The translations under genes and the position numbers were made by a program. Shown piece by piece: positions 26,512 through 36,111 of a stretch of DNA of 64,000 nucleotides (its first letter is position 1; each line of letters opens with the position of its first letter). The DNA is from Affinundibacterium nitidum. Lineage in GTDB: Bacteria; Pseudomonadota; Gammaproteobacteria; Burkholderiales; Burkholderiaceae_D. The DNA lies in NCBI RefSeq assembly GCF_014284155.1, contig NZ_JACOFZ010000005.1, positions 62,001-126,000 on the forward strand. The letters run 5' to 3'. The notes beneath the pieces are model-generated. The model had not been told where the DNA came from and did no database searches. It saw only the letters and a program-made list of their open reading frames with translations.

Positions 26512-27348
26512 TCAGTTGTCCATTTTTTGGTAAATGGCTGGTGCGACTAATTTAAGTGGAGTATCAAGTCCATTTAAAGTTTCCGAATGACTGATGATAA
26601 AGTAGCCTCCCGGACGCAGTCTCTCATACAATCGGCTCACTAGTTTCTTTTTAGTCGCTGCGTCGAAATAGATCATGACATTGCGCAAGAAAATCACCTC
26701 AAACATACCAAGGTCCGGCAATGGCTCGATCAAGTTGGCGATACTAAAATGAACGCGCTCTTTAATCGGAGCATCCATCAGAAAAAAATCTTCAAACTCT
26801 TCCTTACCTTTTAAACAGTATTTTTTTAGTAAAGGAAGTGGAATTTTTTCGGCTTGTAACATCGGATACAAACCTCTCCGCGCTTTCTCCACTACGCGAG
26901 TAGAAATGTCCGTCCCAATCACTTCCCAATTATCAGTTGCAAAATGTTCAGCCAAGGTCATTGCGATCGTGTAGGCTTCTTCCCCGCTGGAGCTGGCAGC
27001 GCTCCAAATTCTAATATTACGTTGCTTCGCATACGCCGGAAAAACAACTTTTTCTAGGTAAGTAAAGTGTTTTGGCTCACGGAAAAAATAGGTTTCATTG
27101 GTCGTGAGTAAATCAATCGCTGCGGTCGTTTCATCTTCATAGCCAGGTCGACCGAGGAGTGCAAAATAGTCGGTATAACTTTGTAAGCGATTGGCACGTA
27201 AACGTTTATCGAGGCGACCCATGACTAGGGCTTGTTTGCCGTCGCTCAAAGAAATTCCTGTTTTCTCATATAAGAAACGCGAAATCCACTCAAATTCCTT
27301 TGGTTCCAAAGGAATTGAGCTAGTGTTGCGAACGCTACTAGGCGTCAT
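26512..27348 (-). CDS. cheR: Chemotaxis protein methyltransferase
   Basis: 278 residues. SAM-dependent methylation of receptor Glu residues. It has the N-terminal all-helical domain and the SAM site IWSAASSSGEEAYTIAM near residue 118, then GTDISTRVVEKAR and FEVIFLRNVMIYFD. Overlaps the 3' end of cheW by 11 nt. The upstream receptor ends in KFERF, a possible docking pentapeptide for this protein. Confidence 0.96.
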   Translation of the reverse strand: MTPSSVRNTSSIPLEPKEFEWISRFLYEKTGISLSDGKQALVMGRLDKRLRANRLQSYTDYFALLGRPGYEDETTAAIDLLTTNETYFFREPKHFTYLEKVVFPAYAKQRNIRIWSAASSSGEEAYTIAMTLAEHFATDNWEVIGTDISTRVVEKARRGLYPMLQAEKIPLPLLKKYCLKGKEEFEDFFLMDAPIKERVHFSIANLIEPLPDLGMFEVIFLRNVMIYFDAATKKKLVSRLYERLRPGGYFIISHSETLNGLDTPLKLVAPAIYQKMDN

Positions 27349-27904
27349 TCTCTGCCTCTGTGTTCATGTCAAGTCCACCGTGCATCGTTTGACCAAGGGC
27401 GACCATTTCATCGAGGGACAGAACTTGATCGAGATTGAGTACGATGATAAATCTGCCTTCTTTCTTGGCCATACCGCTGATAAAATCAGGTCGAATCTTA
27501 GCCCCGAAAGATGGGGGTGGTTCGATGTCGCTACTCATAATGTCGACGACTTCATTCACGGAGTCGACGACAATACCAATCGATTGAGCGTCATCGTCAT
27601 TTTCCATCTCAATGATGATGATGCTGGTTCGTCTTGAAATTTGAGTCACACTTTTTCCAAATCTCGCTGAGAGGTCAACGACAGGTACTACCTTACCCCT
27701 TAAATTGATAACACCTCGAATAAACTTCGGCATCATGGGAACCTCAGTTAACTCACCATATTGAATAATCTCGCGGATATTCAAGATTTTTAAGGCGAAT
27801 GGATCGCCACCCAACAAAAAAGTTAAGTATTGCTGATTGTTGTCTGTAGCGGTTGACGCGGGCTGAACCGCATTTGACTTCTCGGTTTTCGTTAATTCCA
27901 TCAT
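27338..27904 (-). CDS. cheW: Chemotaxis adaptor protein
   Basis: 188 residues from the ATG at 27904, which has a TAGGAGC SD; the open frame upstream overlaps the receptor gene and is not used. It couples CheA to receptors. The core reads YLTFLLGGDPFALKILNIREII, then FIRGVINLRGKVVPVVDLSARFG, both typical of CheW. The C-terminal ~30 residues are an acidic extension. Starts 19 nt after the receptor gene. Confidence 0.95.
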   Translation of the reverse strand: MMELTKTEKSNAVQPASTATDNNQQYLTFLLGGDPFALKILNIREIIQYGELTEVPMMPKFIRGVINLRGKVVPVVDLSARFGKSVTQISRRTSIIIIEMENDDDAQSIGIVVDSVNEVVDIMSSDIEPPPSFGAKIRPDFISGMAKKEGRFIIVLNLDQVLSLDEMVALGQTMHGGLDMNTEAENDA

Positions 27905-27923
27905 TGCGATGCTCCTAAATACT

Positions 27924-30900
27924 TTAGAAACGTTCAAATTTTGATTTGTCCATGTGGTTTGCTTGTTGGATTTGCCCGCCACGCTTGATTTCGGCGCTAG
28001 GTGTTCTTTGTATTGTGACAGGCACTTTAAACGATTGGTTAGTTGTTCCATTCAGTCTGAAAAAACTGATTAATTCCTTGAGCTGTTCCGCTTGGCTAGT
28101 CATCTCCTCAGCCGTAGCCGCTAGCTGCTCACTAGATGATGCATTTGTTTGTGTAATTTGATTCATTTGGTTCATTGCACTGTTAATTTGGCCTACTCCA
28201 GCAGACTGTTCTTGAGAAGCTGCAGCAATCTCTTGGACCAAGTCTGAAGTTTTGCCAATTCCTGGGACAATTTCGTCAATCAGCTGCCCAGCCCTCTCAG
28301 CTGTCTTGACACTGCCGCCCGCCAAGTCACCAATTTCTTTCGCTGCGAATTGACTGCGCTCTGCTAATTTTCGTACTTCCGCAGCGACTACCGCAAAACC
28401 CTTGCCGTGTTCGCCAGCTCGGGCAGCCTCAATTGCGGCATTCAATGCGAGCATATTTGTTTGGTAGGCTATGTCGTCAATGATACTGATCTTGGTTGCG
28501 ATCTCTTTCATAGCTACGACAGTTTGTTTGACGGCACTTCCACCGTCATTTGCATCTTTCGAGGCTTTTTCAGCTATGTTGTCAGTGATCTTAGCGTTCT
28601 CAGCATTCTGATTAATACCCGCTGCCATCTCCTCGATACTTGCGCTGGTCTCTTCAACCCCGGCTGCCTGTTCGCTGGCAGCCTGTGAGAGCGCTTGGGA
28701 GGTCGCACTAATCTGTTCAGAAGCATTTGCTAGCGCGTCAGTTGAATTGATGACATCGGTAACGATTTGTGACAGCCGTGCGATTGTATCGTTGGTGGCA
28801 TTCTTGAGATCGCCGAAAGTACCCTCAAAATCTTTCTCAATATACTGAGTCAAATCTCCGTCCGCTAATGCTGCAAGGACACGTAACGTTTCACTGAGCC
28901 CCTCATCACTCACTTCCATCAATTGATTGATGTCACTACTTAGCTTACCAAAGAAGCCTGTTTTTCCTTCCAAGCTAATGCGACCACTGAAGTTGCCCGC
29001 TGCCGCATTAGCAACAATTTCACCAACTTCTTTTTCAATTTGAACCTCTCCAGTTCTATCGAGCCACTCGACTACGCTACCGAGACGCTCTCCTTGTTCG
29101 TTGATAACAGGGTTGGCTGAGAGTGCAAAAGTTGCTCCGCCAATACGAATCTGTGCTCGATGGGTTGCGGTAAAAGTCGCCAGCATCTCGCGTTGGTGTG
29201 CCGGATTTTTGTGGAATTGATCGATGTTCGATCCTATTAAATTTTGGGCTGAGAAATGCGGTAATGATTTGCGAATCTCGTTTTCTGCTTTTTGTAGCAT
29301 GGCAATGACAGAGCGATTCGCGTAAATGATATTTCTATCATTGTCAGCAATCATGACGTTCGTCGCACTACCGTCGAGCGCAATCTTGATCCTTAAGTTT
29401 TCATTTGCCAGTTTTTCAGAACTTGCTAGCGCAACTAAGTGGTCTGTGATGTCTGCCCATTCAACCACACTGCCGATTCGCGCACCATTATCGTTGATGA
29501 CCGGATTGGCTGATAGTGTGAAAGTGCGGCCACCAACGTTAATTTGCGCACGATGTGTTGAGCTAAACTTAGCGAGAATTTCTTTCTGATGCGCAGGTTT
29601 TTTGTGGAAAGCATCAATATTCGTACCGATTAATTTATCGACCTTGAAACCTGGCAGTTCTTTTTGTAAGTCACTTTCAGCGTTGGTAAGCATACTGATG
29701 ATCGATTTATTCATGTAAATGATATTTCGATCATTGTCCGCAATCATTACGTTCGTCGCGACGTTATCAAGTGCAATCTTAATCCGAAGCGTCTCCGCTG
29801 CTGATTTCTCGCTCTCTTCAATTCGTTTTCTCAAATTCTGGACCATTAAATGGAGTGCTGCTGCGATACTTGTAGTATCGCTTTCCCGAATATCGATCGA
29901 CGCATTCAAATTTCCACTTGATACTTCCTGCGCGAATTCAGCGACTGTTCCTGGCTCATTTCCGATCTGGCGCATCATAGTCCGAACGATCCATAGCATA
30001 AGCATTATGACGATAAGGAGAAGCATTAAGCAAAAGCCCATCGTGTATAGTCTTTCGGCCTGAGACTGGCGGACAATTTTTTCTGCCTGTTTGTCTAGCT
30101 CTTTAATTAAAGTCATCTCGAAATCTATGTTTTGATCGATGACGAGCGTTAGCTTTTGGAAGTATGTTTTCGGATCGTAATTTAATTTATCTGCTTGAGT
30201 AATGTTATCGTTTGCTAACTCAATTATTTCTAGGGTCTTCCCTTCGATCTCCTGAAAGCGATTTGCTAGGCTTGAATAGCTCTGGTCAATTGAGCTTAAT
30301 TTTTGCAGGATGGACCGACTTTTTTCCAGCTCGTCGCGAATCAATTCCTGGCGTGCAGCGAGTAAATTTTTTTCTTGTGTCGTCGCACTTGCTTTCGTCA
30401 GAAGTCCGGCCCCAAAACCGCGAGAAATCGCTACATGTTCATTTAGTCTTAATACATTGTCAGTAGAGAGTAGTCCGAGGAAGTAGGTCGGGCCATCAGG
30501 ACTCAAGGTCAAACCGCTGTTGTCAGCAATTTGATTAATACTGACTGACGCCATTTTAATTAGTGCTGTGTGCTTGCTAAAACTTTCGCCTGCTGTGAAT
30601 CTGTCCCTGTCTGCTAGAATCGCTTGCCATTGTGTTCGTAGGCTTTTAACGTTCTCGTCGACTTTCAGGTTTGGACGCAGTTTCGTCTCTGCGTACAGCT
30701 TTTCTAATGCAACGTTCGCTTCTTGACTGGCATTGTCTCGAGCTGTTCGCTGTTCTTGTGCACCGTTCAAGACAGAGGCATTTAGGCCTCGATGCTTTTG
30801 CAAAGCTTGTATCGCTTTTGCGGCAAGTGGAATGACGTCAGCACCTTCTTTCTCAAGTTGGACTATCGAAATATTGCTATTTACATGAGTCAATACCATA

Positions 30901-30989
30901 GAGAATGGCAGCCCAAAGAGCGCGAGCACGAAGAAGCCAACGATAGAGAATTTTTTCCACATCTGCATGTTGATGAAATAGTGATTCAT
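27924..30989 (-). CDS. Chemoreceptor with NIT-like periplasmic domain and tandem Aer2-like PAS domains
   Basis: 1021 residues from the ATG at 30989 (AGAGGTG SD); numbering here is for a start two codons earlier. Order: TM helix (about 14-36), a helical periplasmic domain with [15 protein letters not shown] as in NIT sensors, TM (about 315-337), HAMP, PAS1 (about 403-517), PAS2 (about 534-648), at least two more HAMPs (about 650-745), the signalling hairpin ([18 protein letters not shown]) and a tail ending KFERF. The two PAS domains are roughly two-thirds identical and both keep FHKxPAHQ and SVVEW, reminiscent of heme-binding PAS domains of Pseudomonas and Vibrio Aer2. Oxygen or redox sensing is inferred. 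Confidence 0.92.
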   Translation of the reverse strand: MNHYFINMQMWKKFSIVGFFVLALFGLPFSMVLTHVNSNISIVQLEKEGADVIPLAAKAIQALQKHRGLNASVLNGAQEQRTARDNASQEANVALEKLYAETKLRPNLKVDENVKSLRTQWQAILADRDRFTAGESFSKHTALIKMASVSINQIADNSGLTLSPDGPTYFLGLLSTDNVLRLNEHVAISRGFGAGLLTKASATTQEKNLLAARQELIRDELEKSRSILQKLSSIDQSYSSLANRFQEIEGKTLEIIELANDNITQADKLNYDPKTYFQKLTLVIDQNIDFEMTLIKELDKQAEKIVRQSQAERLYTMGFCLMLLLIVIMLMLWIVRTMMRQIGNEPGTVAEFAQEVSSGNLNASIDIRESDTTSIAAALHLMVQNLRKRIEESEKSAAETLRIKIALDNVATNVMIADNDRNIIYMNKSIISMLTNAESDLQKELPGFKVDKLIGTNIDAFHKKPAHQKEILAKFSSTHRAQINVGGRTFTLSANPVINDNGARIGSVVEWADITDHLVALASSEKLANENLRIKIALDGSATNVMIADNDRNIIYANRSVIAMLQKAENEIRKSLPHFSAQNLIGSNIDQFHKNPAHQREMLATFTATHRAQIRIGGATFALSANPVINEQGERLGSVVEWLDRTGEVQIEKEVGEIVANAAAGNFSGRISLEGKTGFFGKLSSDINQLMEVSDEGLSETLRVLAALADGDLTQYIEKDFEGTFGDLKNATNDTIARLSQIVTDVINSTDALANASEQISATSQALSQAASEQAAGVEETSASIEEMAAGINQNAENAKITDNIAEKASKDANDGGSAVKQTVVAMKEIATKISIIDDIAYQTNMLALNAAIEAARAGEHGKGFAVVAAEVRKLAERSQFAAKEIGDLAGGSVKTAERAGQLIDEIVPGIGKTSDLVQEIAAASQEQSAGVGQINSAMNQMNQITQTNASSSEQLAATAEEMTSQAEQLKELISFFRLNGTTNQSFKVPVTIQRTPSAEIKRGGQIQQANHMDKSKFERF

Positions 30990-31084
30990 ATACACCTCTA
31001 AGAAAATGCTGTTGATTGCTATTTGGGAAGTTAAGTCAATTAGCTCATAAAACGAAATAAGCCGAACACGGATGTAGTGTTGTT

Positions 31085-33274
31085 CTAGCCGTTTTGTAGA
31101 TAGTTTTGCTTACTTTTACGTGTTACCTGGGAAAGCATGCTTGAAACGCTTAAAATTAAGGCAACTTCGCCGCTACCTAAAATTGTTGAACCACCAATTC
31201 CTTGTAAGTGTTGGAAAAGTTTTCCTAGTGGTTTGATCACTGTTTGGAATTCACCGAGGAGACAGTCAACTATGAGTCCGGCTCTATGTTCTCCGTATCC
31301 AACTACGACGACATTTTCTCTGCGTGGTACTGTACCAGGAACATCATATAGCTGCCGTAACCGAATAAACGGTAGCACTTCTCCGCGCAGGTCCATGTAC
31401 TCATCTCCAACTTCGAGTCGAGGAAGTTCTAAACATTCAATGACGTTATCTAAAGGTATGACGAAGGAAGAATCACCTACACCAACTAGGAAGCCGTCAA
31501 TAATCGCGAGGGTTAATGGCATGCGAATGCGCATGGTGGCACCGACGCCCATTTCACTGTCGATCTCGATGGTGCCGCGTAAGGAGGTGACATTGCGTTT
31601 GACAACATCCATGCCAACGCCGCGCCCAGATAGATTGGAAACTTGATCAGCTGTCGAGAAGCCGGCTTCAAAAATCAATGCGTAGATATCTTTGTCGCTC
31701 AAATTAGCGCCAGACATAACGAGACCACGTTCGATAGCCTTTGCCAGAATTTTGTCGCGATTGAGTCCGCCACCATCGTCTGATACCTCAATCACGATAC
31801 TGCCCGATTCATGATATGCGTTAAGACGCAGTGTTCCTTGTGCCGGTTTGCCGCGGGCTGCGCGAAGGGCCGCGACTTCGATACCGTGATCCATAGAATT
31901 GCGAACTAAGTGCATGAGTGGATCGCCAATTTTGTCGACCACAGATTTGTCTACTTCAGTATCACCACCGGATATTTCCAACGCAATATCTTTTCCTAAC
32001 TCGATACTGACATCTCGAACAACACGTTGGAAGCGGCTGAACGTCGTGCCAATTGGCACCATGCGCAATTGCAAAGCACTGTCGCGAACTTCTTCGACCA
32101 AACGCATGACTTCGCCGGTAGCTTCAAGTAAGGCAACATCATTGGTTTTATTGGCCCGCAAATTCGCTCCAGCACCCGCAATCACTAATTCGCCGACCAA
32201 GTCGATCAATTTGTCGAGGCGTTCAGCATCAACTCTAATATTTTGTTTTTCTCGTGCTTTGGTATCTTTGACCTGTTGCTGCTTGTTCAGTGCTGCGTTC
32301 AGTATCGGCTGTTGCAGCATTTCCTGTTTAACGAGAATTTCTCCGATCGGCGCTTCGCTTGCCTTGCCGTCGGCGCCCTTATGGCGCTGTGCCTGTAAAC
32401 GCAAACATTCATCAAGTTCGTGTTTGGTTAAGACACCACTCTTAATGAGAATTTCACCAATGAGTTCGGTGTCATCAGGGAGGTTATTAATGATGTCGAT
32501 ATACTCATCGATTTTACTATTCGGTGGAACGATACGGATCGTGCTTTCTTCGCGCACGAACTCAAACACGTTTTCAATGGCTTCTTTGCTGGCACTACTT
32601 TTGAGTACAACTTCGAAACCGAGATAGCAGGTTTCGGCATCCATTTTTTCGATTTCAGGGATGGCATCTGTGACAGTTAGCAAGTTGACTACATCACCTA
32701 AGGTACTCAAATATCGAATGAATGAGAGTGGATCCATACCATTGCGAAGGCAGTCGGCACCGAACCGTAATGATAGATACCAGTTTCCCGAGTCCATCGC
32801 TCCGCCACCGCTAGTGTGTGGGGTTTGCTCGTTTTCTTGCGAGACAACTTGCACTTGTGATTGCCCTGCGCCATTGAGGAAGGAACGTAATTGCACATGA
32901 AGGGCTTCCCCTAGCGCGTGTTGTTCTGGCGTCTCTTGTAGTATTCCCGCTGCTATACCGTCTACTAAAGTACTGATATGGTCCCTGCAAGGGAGAAGCA
33001 CTGCAATGATTTCGGCCGAAACGGGAATTTCTTCATTTCGCACCATGTCGAGCACACTCTCAACCACATGAGTGAAATGGACGATATGATCGAGTCCAAA
33101 TAGCCCAGAAGAGCCCTTGATGGTATGTGCTGCGCGAAAGATCGCCCCTATCGAATCTGCTGGATTGGGATCATGCTCTAAACCTAGTAGCCCATCTTCC
33201 ATGTCCTGCAATAACTCGCGACTCTCGACTACGAAGGTGTCTAGCGCGGCTTTCATTTCATCTTCGAAACTCAT
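31085..33274 (-). CDS. cheA: Chemotaxis histidine kinase
   Basis: 729 residues. P1 Hpt domain with phospho-acceptor His50 in [13 protein letters not shown]; a P2-like domain (about 160-250); an extra segment (about 268-335) with two copies of an IGEILxK motif; dimerisation domain; HATPase with N-box [12 protein letters not shown] (455) and G-boxes VSDDGGGL and [13 protein letters not shown]; and a C-terminal CheW-like domain. The GGAG SD supports the ATG at 33274. It should phosphorylate the CheY at 33589 and CheB. The extra repeat segment is unusual and discussed separately. Confidence 0.96.
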   Translation of the reverse strand: MSFEDEMKAALDTFVVESRELLQDMEDGLLGLEHDPNPADSIGAIFRAAHTIKGSSGLFGLDHIVHFTHVVESVLDMVRNEEIPVSAEIIAVLLPCRDHISTLVDGIAAGILQETPEQHALGEALHVQLRSFLNGAGQSQVQVVSQENEQTPHTSGGGAMDSGNWYLSLRFGADCLRNGMDPLSFIRYLSTLGDVVNLLTVTDAIPEIEKMDAETCYLGFEVVLKSSASKEAIENVFEFVREESTIRIVPPNSKIDEYIDIINNLPDDTELIGEILIKSGVLTKHELDECLRLQAQRHKGADGKASEAPIGEILVKQEMLQQPILNAALNKQQQVKDTKAREKQNIRVDAERLDKLIDLVGELVIAGAGANLRANKTNDVALLEATGEVMRLVEEVRDSALQLRMVPIGTTFSRFQRVVRDVSIELGKDIALEISGGDTEVDKSVVDKIGDPLMHLVRNSMDHGIEVAALRAARGKPAQGTLRLNAYHESGSIVIEVSDDGGGLNRDKILAKAIERGLVMSGANLSDKDIYALIFEAGFSTADQVSNLSGRGVGMDVVKRNVTSLRGTIEIDSEMGVGATMRIRMPLTLAIIDGFLVGVGDSSFVIPLDNVIECLELPRLEVGDEYMDLRGEVLPFIRLRQLYDVPGTVPRRENVVVVGYGEHRAGLIVDCLLGEFQTVIKPLGKLFQHLQGIGGSTILGSGEVALILSVSSMLSQVTRKSKQNYLQNG

Positions 33275-33295
33275 ATCAGCTCCAAATTGGGCGAA

Positions 33296-33577
33296 TTAGG
33301 TCAGTACTATTTGATCACCAAAACTAGTGGTCATATTCGACATCTCAAGAATCTCTAATACGGCTTTACTATGCATGCTGTAATGCAGTTTCTTTTTGCG
33401 ACGTGCGGCTTCTTGTTTTAGTACAATCAACACTTGCAGACCAGCGCTGTCCATCTCATTTACTTGGGATAAATTGATCTCAAGTTCATCTGCAGCATCA
33501 AGGGCTTCCTGCAAGGATTGCTTTTCTGTCGCAGCCGTGTAAATCGTCAATTCGCCGGCAATCGTACGCGTTTCCAT
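33296..33577 (-). CDS. STAS-domain protein
   Basis: 93 residues, a single STAS domain (anti-anti-sigma fold). The motif VNEMDSAGLQVLIVLKQEA contains the Ser that is phosphorylated in SpoIIAA-type proteins. It lies between cheY and cheA with short gaps (21 nt to cheA). In related che clusters small STAS proteins occur in this position, but their role is not established. It could regulate CheA or take part in partner switching; no cognate anti-sigma kinase is visible here. Confidence 0.85.
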   Translation of the reverse strand: METRTIAGELTIYTAATEKQSLQEALDAADELEINLSQVNEMDSAGLQVLIVLKQEAARRKKKLHYSMHSKAVLEILEMSNMTTSFGDQIVLT

Positions 33578-33588
33578 GACGAGCCTCG

Positions 33589-33957
33589 TTATGGCAAAAT
33601 TAATTTGGAGACTGCGGCTAACATTTGGGCTGGTTGGAAAGGTTTAACCACCCATGCTTTCGCGCCGGCGGCTTGTCCTTGCAATTTCTTCCCTTCCTGT
33701 GATTCAGTCGTCAACATAATGATCGGCGTAAATTTATACATAGGTAGTTTCTTGACCTCTTGCACGAATGTGATGCCATCCATGATCGGCATGTTGACGT
33801 CAGAGATGATCAGGTGAACCTTTTGCCCTTTTAATTTAGAAAGAGCATCTTGACCATCTGCGCCTTCGATCACGGTGTAGCCGGCGCCGCGTAGGGCCAG
33901 TCCGACTACTTGTCTTACTGATGCGGAATCATCAACTACCATCACTGTTTTTGACAT
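33589..33957 (-). CDS. cheY: CheY-type response regulator
   Basis: 122 residues from the ATG at 33957 with a GAGGTA SD (an ATG four codons earlier lacks one). Single receiver domain: [18 protein letters not shown], the phospho-acceptor Asp in LIISDVNMPIMDG, Thr in IIMLTTES and Lys in AWVVKPFQPAQ. No output domain, so it should work as a diffusible signal for this CheA. Located in the operon ahead of STAS and cheA. Confidence 0.95.
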   Translation of the reverse strand: MSKTVMVVDDSASVRQVVGLALRGAGYTVIEGADGQDALSKLKGQKVHLIISDVNMPIMDGITFVQEVKKLPMYKFTPIIMLTTESQEGKKLQGQAAGAKAWVVKPFQPAQMLAAVSKLILP

Positions 33958-33999
33958 GTTGTACCTCACTCAAATTGGACTGCTGTTTTGCGGGGAAAA

Positions 34000-35256
34000 T
34001 TAAAAGAAGGTGATTTCACTCTCGCCTTGACCGCTATCTTTGGATGGAGGTCTCGTTTGAGCATGATTAAAATGCTGGTCGTCCATGGTGTAATAAGTTT
34101 CTAGTTCTTTCATCCACTGGTCTTTGTCAGGGAAAGCTAGATTGTCTTCATAGGTCGTAATGAGTTTTCCAATGTCGCGGTCGAGGACGGCGAGCATTTG
34201 GCTGACACGATCTTGATACTGCAGTGTCACGATGAGATTTTCTACGTCATTGCGAATAACTTCCCCTTGTTGACGCATGGTTTCGGCCGCTTGGCCCAAA
34301 TCTTGAACGTGGCCCAGCACGTCCTTCACAACGTTGCCAGATTTCAGAAGCACGGCGCGATCATCCGCATTTGCTTTTTGAGCAGCACGTAATGTTTCTT
34401 TGACGACGACGGAAATTTCATTGACTCTAACGCTAATCGTATTCCCGGTTTCTGCGGAAATTTGCGAGAGGCGCCTGACTTCGCCTGCAACGACGGCGAA
34501 GCCGCGGCCATGAATACCAGCGCGGGCGGCTTCGATGGAGGCGTTGATGGCTAATAAATTTGTTTGCGCGGCGATTACGCCAACGCTATGAGCCATGTCC
34601 TTAAGATCAGCCGTGGATGCGGCGAGACCACCGATGGCTTCTAGCATCTCACTTTTACTGTTGAGCATTTTTTCCAACTGCTCAATCAAAGGTTGAAGGT
34701 CGTCGCGACATAGGTCAAGTAGGTGCATGGTCGACTGGTGTTGCTCTGAGCTCGACTCACCTATTTTGCTTGAGAAGCCAGCAGCATCGAATTGACCGAC
34801 TAATGAGCTAAAGCTTTCAATCAATTGAATTACCGCAGTCTCTGTTTTCTCTTTGACGGACACCACATGATTCTGCCAAACGGGTAAAACGGTTTTGAAA
34901 AATTCGGTGCGGTTATCAAGCTCGCTGTCAAAGCTTCGCTGTGCTTTGTCCGTGCTATAACTCTCGGCATCCTCAATATCATCATCGTCGACTGGCTCAG
35001 CAATAATGTGCTGAATATCAGATTCTTTAATCTCTGTAACTGTTCTAGGATCTTCTTCGACCGTTTTTAACGGTTCCCATTTTTTCCAAATTACAGCGAC
35101 TACCACTACACAGATAAAAGAAAGAAATTGAAGTGGACCCGCTTTTGAAAACAAAGGGAGCGCAGCAAAGAAAACCAATAGCACGGGCAGCATCAGGGCA
35201 AGTCGTACGCCGCCTTTTTGGTAAAAGCCATCTAATGTCTTCCTAGATAAACTCAT
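34000..35256 (-). CDS. Membrane-anchored methyl-accepting chemotaxis protein with no periplasmic sensor
   Basis: 418 residues. Two hydrophobic segments near the N-terminus ([18 protein letters not shown] and [16 protein letters not shown]) separated by only a few residues, so there is almost no periplasmic part. An acidic stretch (about 65-110) follows, then helices and an MCP tip, [21 protein letters not shown], near residue 225. It has no HAMP or PAS. First gene of the che operon, in the place occupied by mcpA/cttP in the Pseudomonas Che2 cluster. Its input is probably cytoplasmic or through partner receptors. Good GGGAGA SD. Confidence 0.88.
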   Translation of the reverse strand: MSLSRKTLDGFYQKGGVRLALMLPVLLVFFAALPLFSKAGPLQFLSFICVVVVAVIWKKWEPLKTVEEDPRTVTEIKESDIQHIIAEPVDDDDIEDAESYSTDKAQRSFDSELDNRTEFFKTVLPVWQNHVVSVKEKTETAVIQLIESFSSLVGQFDAAGFSSKIGESSSEQHQSTMHLLDLCRDDLQPLIEQLEKMLNSKSEMLEAIGGLAASTADLKDMAHSVGVIAAQTNLLAINASIEAARAGIHGRGFAVVAGEVRRLSQISAETGNTISVRVNEISVVVKETLRAAQKANADDRAVLLKSGNVVKDVLGHVQDLGQAAETMRQQGEVIRNDVENLIVTLQYQDRVSQMLAVLDRDIGKLITTYEDNLAFPDKDQWMKELETYYTMDDQHFNHAQTRPPSKDSGQGESEITFF

Positions 35257-35309
35257 TTGCTTCGTATCTCCCTATAAACACAAGAATAAATAAGGCGGGT
35301 CGAAATAGT

Positions 35310-35522
35310 CTAAGGAATGCTGCAGCGTGCTCGGATTTTTATGCGAAAAATCAGGTTACCAGAAAAGGTGAATTTGTTGCCATATGGATATAGCTTAGCA
35401 CGCTTATCTTGTGCATTGTTGCCTGAAATCAAATACAAACTGTTGTTTTTGGGCGCAAGTTGAACTGTTGTCGTTTTTTGTGCATTCACGTTCTTTTCTG
35501 TGTCGGTAACAAGACCTTTCAT
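35310..35522 (-). CDS. Doubtful small ORF
   Basis: 70 residues, starting MKGLVTDTEKNVNAQKTT and containing a fairly polar stretch (QLAPKNNSLYLISG). It lies in the che promoter region. No convincing SD precedes the ATG, and I recognise no family. It could be a real small protein or chance; listed so that it is not lost. Confidence 0.25.
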   Translation of the reverse strand: MKGLVTDTEKNVNAQKTTTVQLAPKNNSLYLISGNNAQDKRAKLYPYGNKFTFSGNLIFRIKIRARCSIP

Positions 35523-35564
35523 AAGTTATTTGTCAGAGAAATTCTAAGTGTCACAACAATCGAG

Positions 35565-35593
35565 TTGACAATTACGATTCCACGGTGTCCAAT
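35565..35593 (+). promoter_or_regulatory. Predicted sigma-70 promoter for the response regulator at 35664
   Basis: A perfect TTGACA at 35565-35570, 17-nt spacer and TCCAAT (4 of 6 matches) at 35588-35593, about 70 nt before the ATG. Confidence 0.55.
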
Positions 35594-35663
35594 GAAAACA
35601 TGCACCAAGACAACAAAATCATGTCTTTACATGTAAAAAGCGTTGAGGTTATGGGTGGGGAAT

Positions 35664-36089
35664 ATGAGTGAGAAAAAAGCGCTGCGTGTCTTAATCGTCG
35701 ATGATTACGATATGACACGAACCTTGTTGCGAATTATTTTGCGTGGGCAAAATTTTGAGGTTGTCGGGGACGCCACCGACGGACAAATGGCAGTGGAAAT
35801 GTGTCAGCGACTAAAACCAGATATTATGCTGCTCGACGTTGTCATGCCGAAAATGAACGGCCTCGATGTGTTAGCGAAATTAAAAGCGATGAGTGGCGCA
35901 CCATTAGTCTTGATGGTCACCAGTTCCGAAGAAGAGAAGGTTGTTTCCCAGGCCATGCAATTAGGGGCGAGCGGATATATTCTTAAGCCGTTTAATACAG
36001 CAAGTGTCATTGAGACGCTCAACGAAGCGAGAGAACGTTTTATTTTGCGGAGTGCTGCTTCAGTATCGCGAACTGCTGCGAACAGTTGA
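35664..36089 (+). CDS. Single-domain response regulator
   Basis: 141 residues from the ATG at 35664 with a GTGGGG SD. Receiver domain: VLIVDDYDMTRTLLRIILRG, the acceptor Asp in IMLLDVVMPKMNGLDV, TSSEEEKVVSQAM and Lys in GYILKPFNTASV. A short C-terminal tail rich in Ala/Ser follows. There is no DNA-binding domain, so it is CheY-like. Divergent from the che operon, it may be a second target of its CheA, or of another kinase. Confidence 0.88.
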   Translation: MSEKKALRVLIVDDYDMTRTLLRIILRGQNFEVVGDATDGQMAVEMCQRLKPDIMLLDVVMPKMNGLDVLAKLKAMSGAPLVLMVTSSEEEKVVSQAMQLGASGYILKPFNTASVIETLNEARERFILRSAASVSRTAANS

Positions 36090-36111
36090 TCTTGCCGTAT
36101 CTCACCTAAGC

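Larger units (their letters stand above)
35257..35663. other. Intergenic region between the che operon and a divergent response regulator
   Basis: About 407 bp. A predicted promoter for the plus-strand regulator lies at 35565-35593. A 70-codon open frame on minus (35310-35522; MKGLVTDTEKNVNAQ at the start) has no SD and is only a weak candidate gene. No sigma-28 flagellar promoter pattern was found ahead of the che operon. Confidence 0.4.

Noticed and set aside
27905-28051. Longer start of cheW overlapping the receptor gene
   Set aside because: The ATG at 27904 has a good TAGGAGC SD and gives a normal CheW; the upstream part is out-of-frame receptor sequence.
35257-35310. A sigma-28 type flagellar promoter ahead of the che operon
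   Set aside because: No TAAA-N15-GCCGATAA-like pattern was found on the minus strand in this interval.
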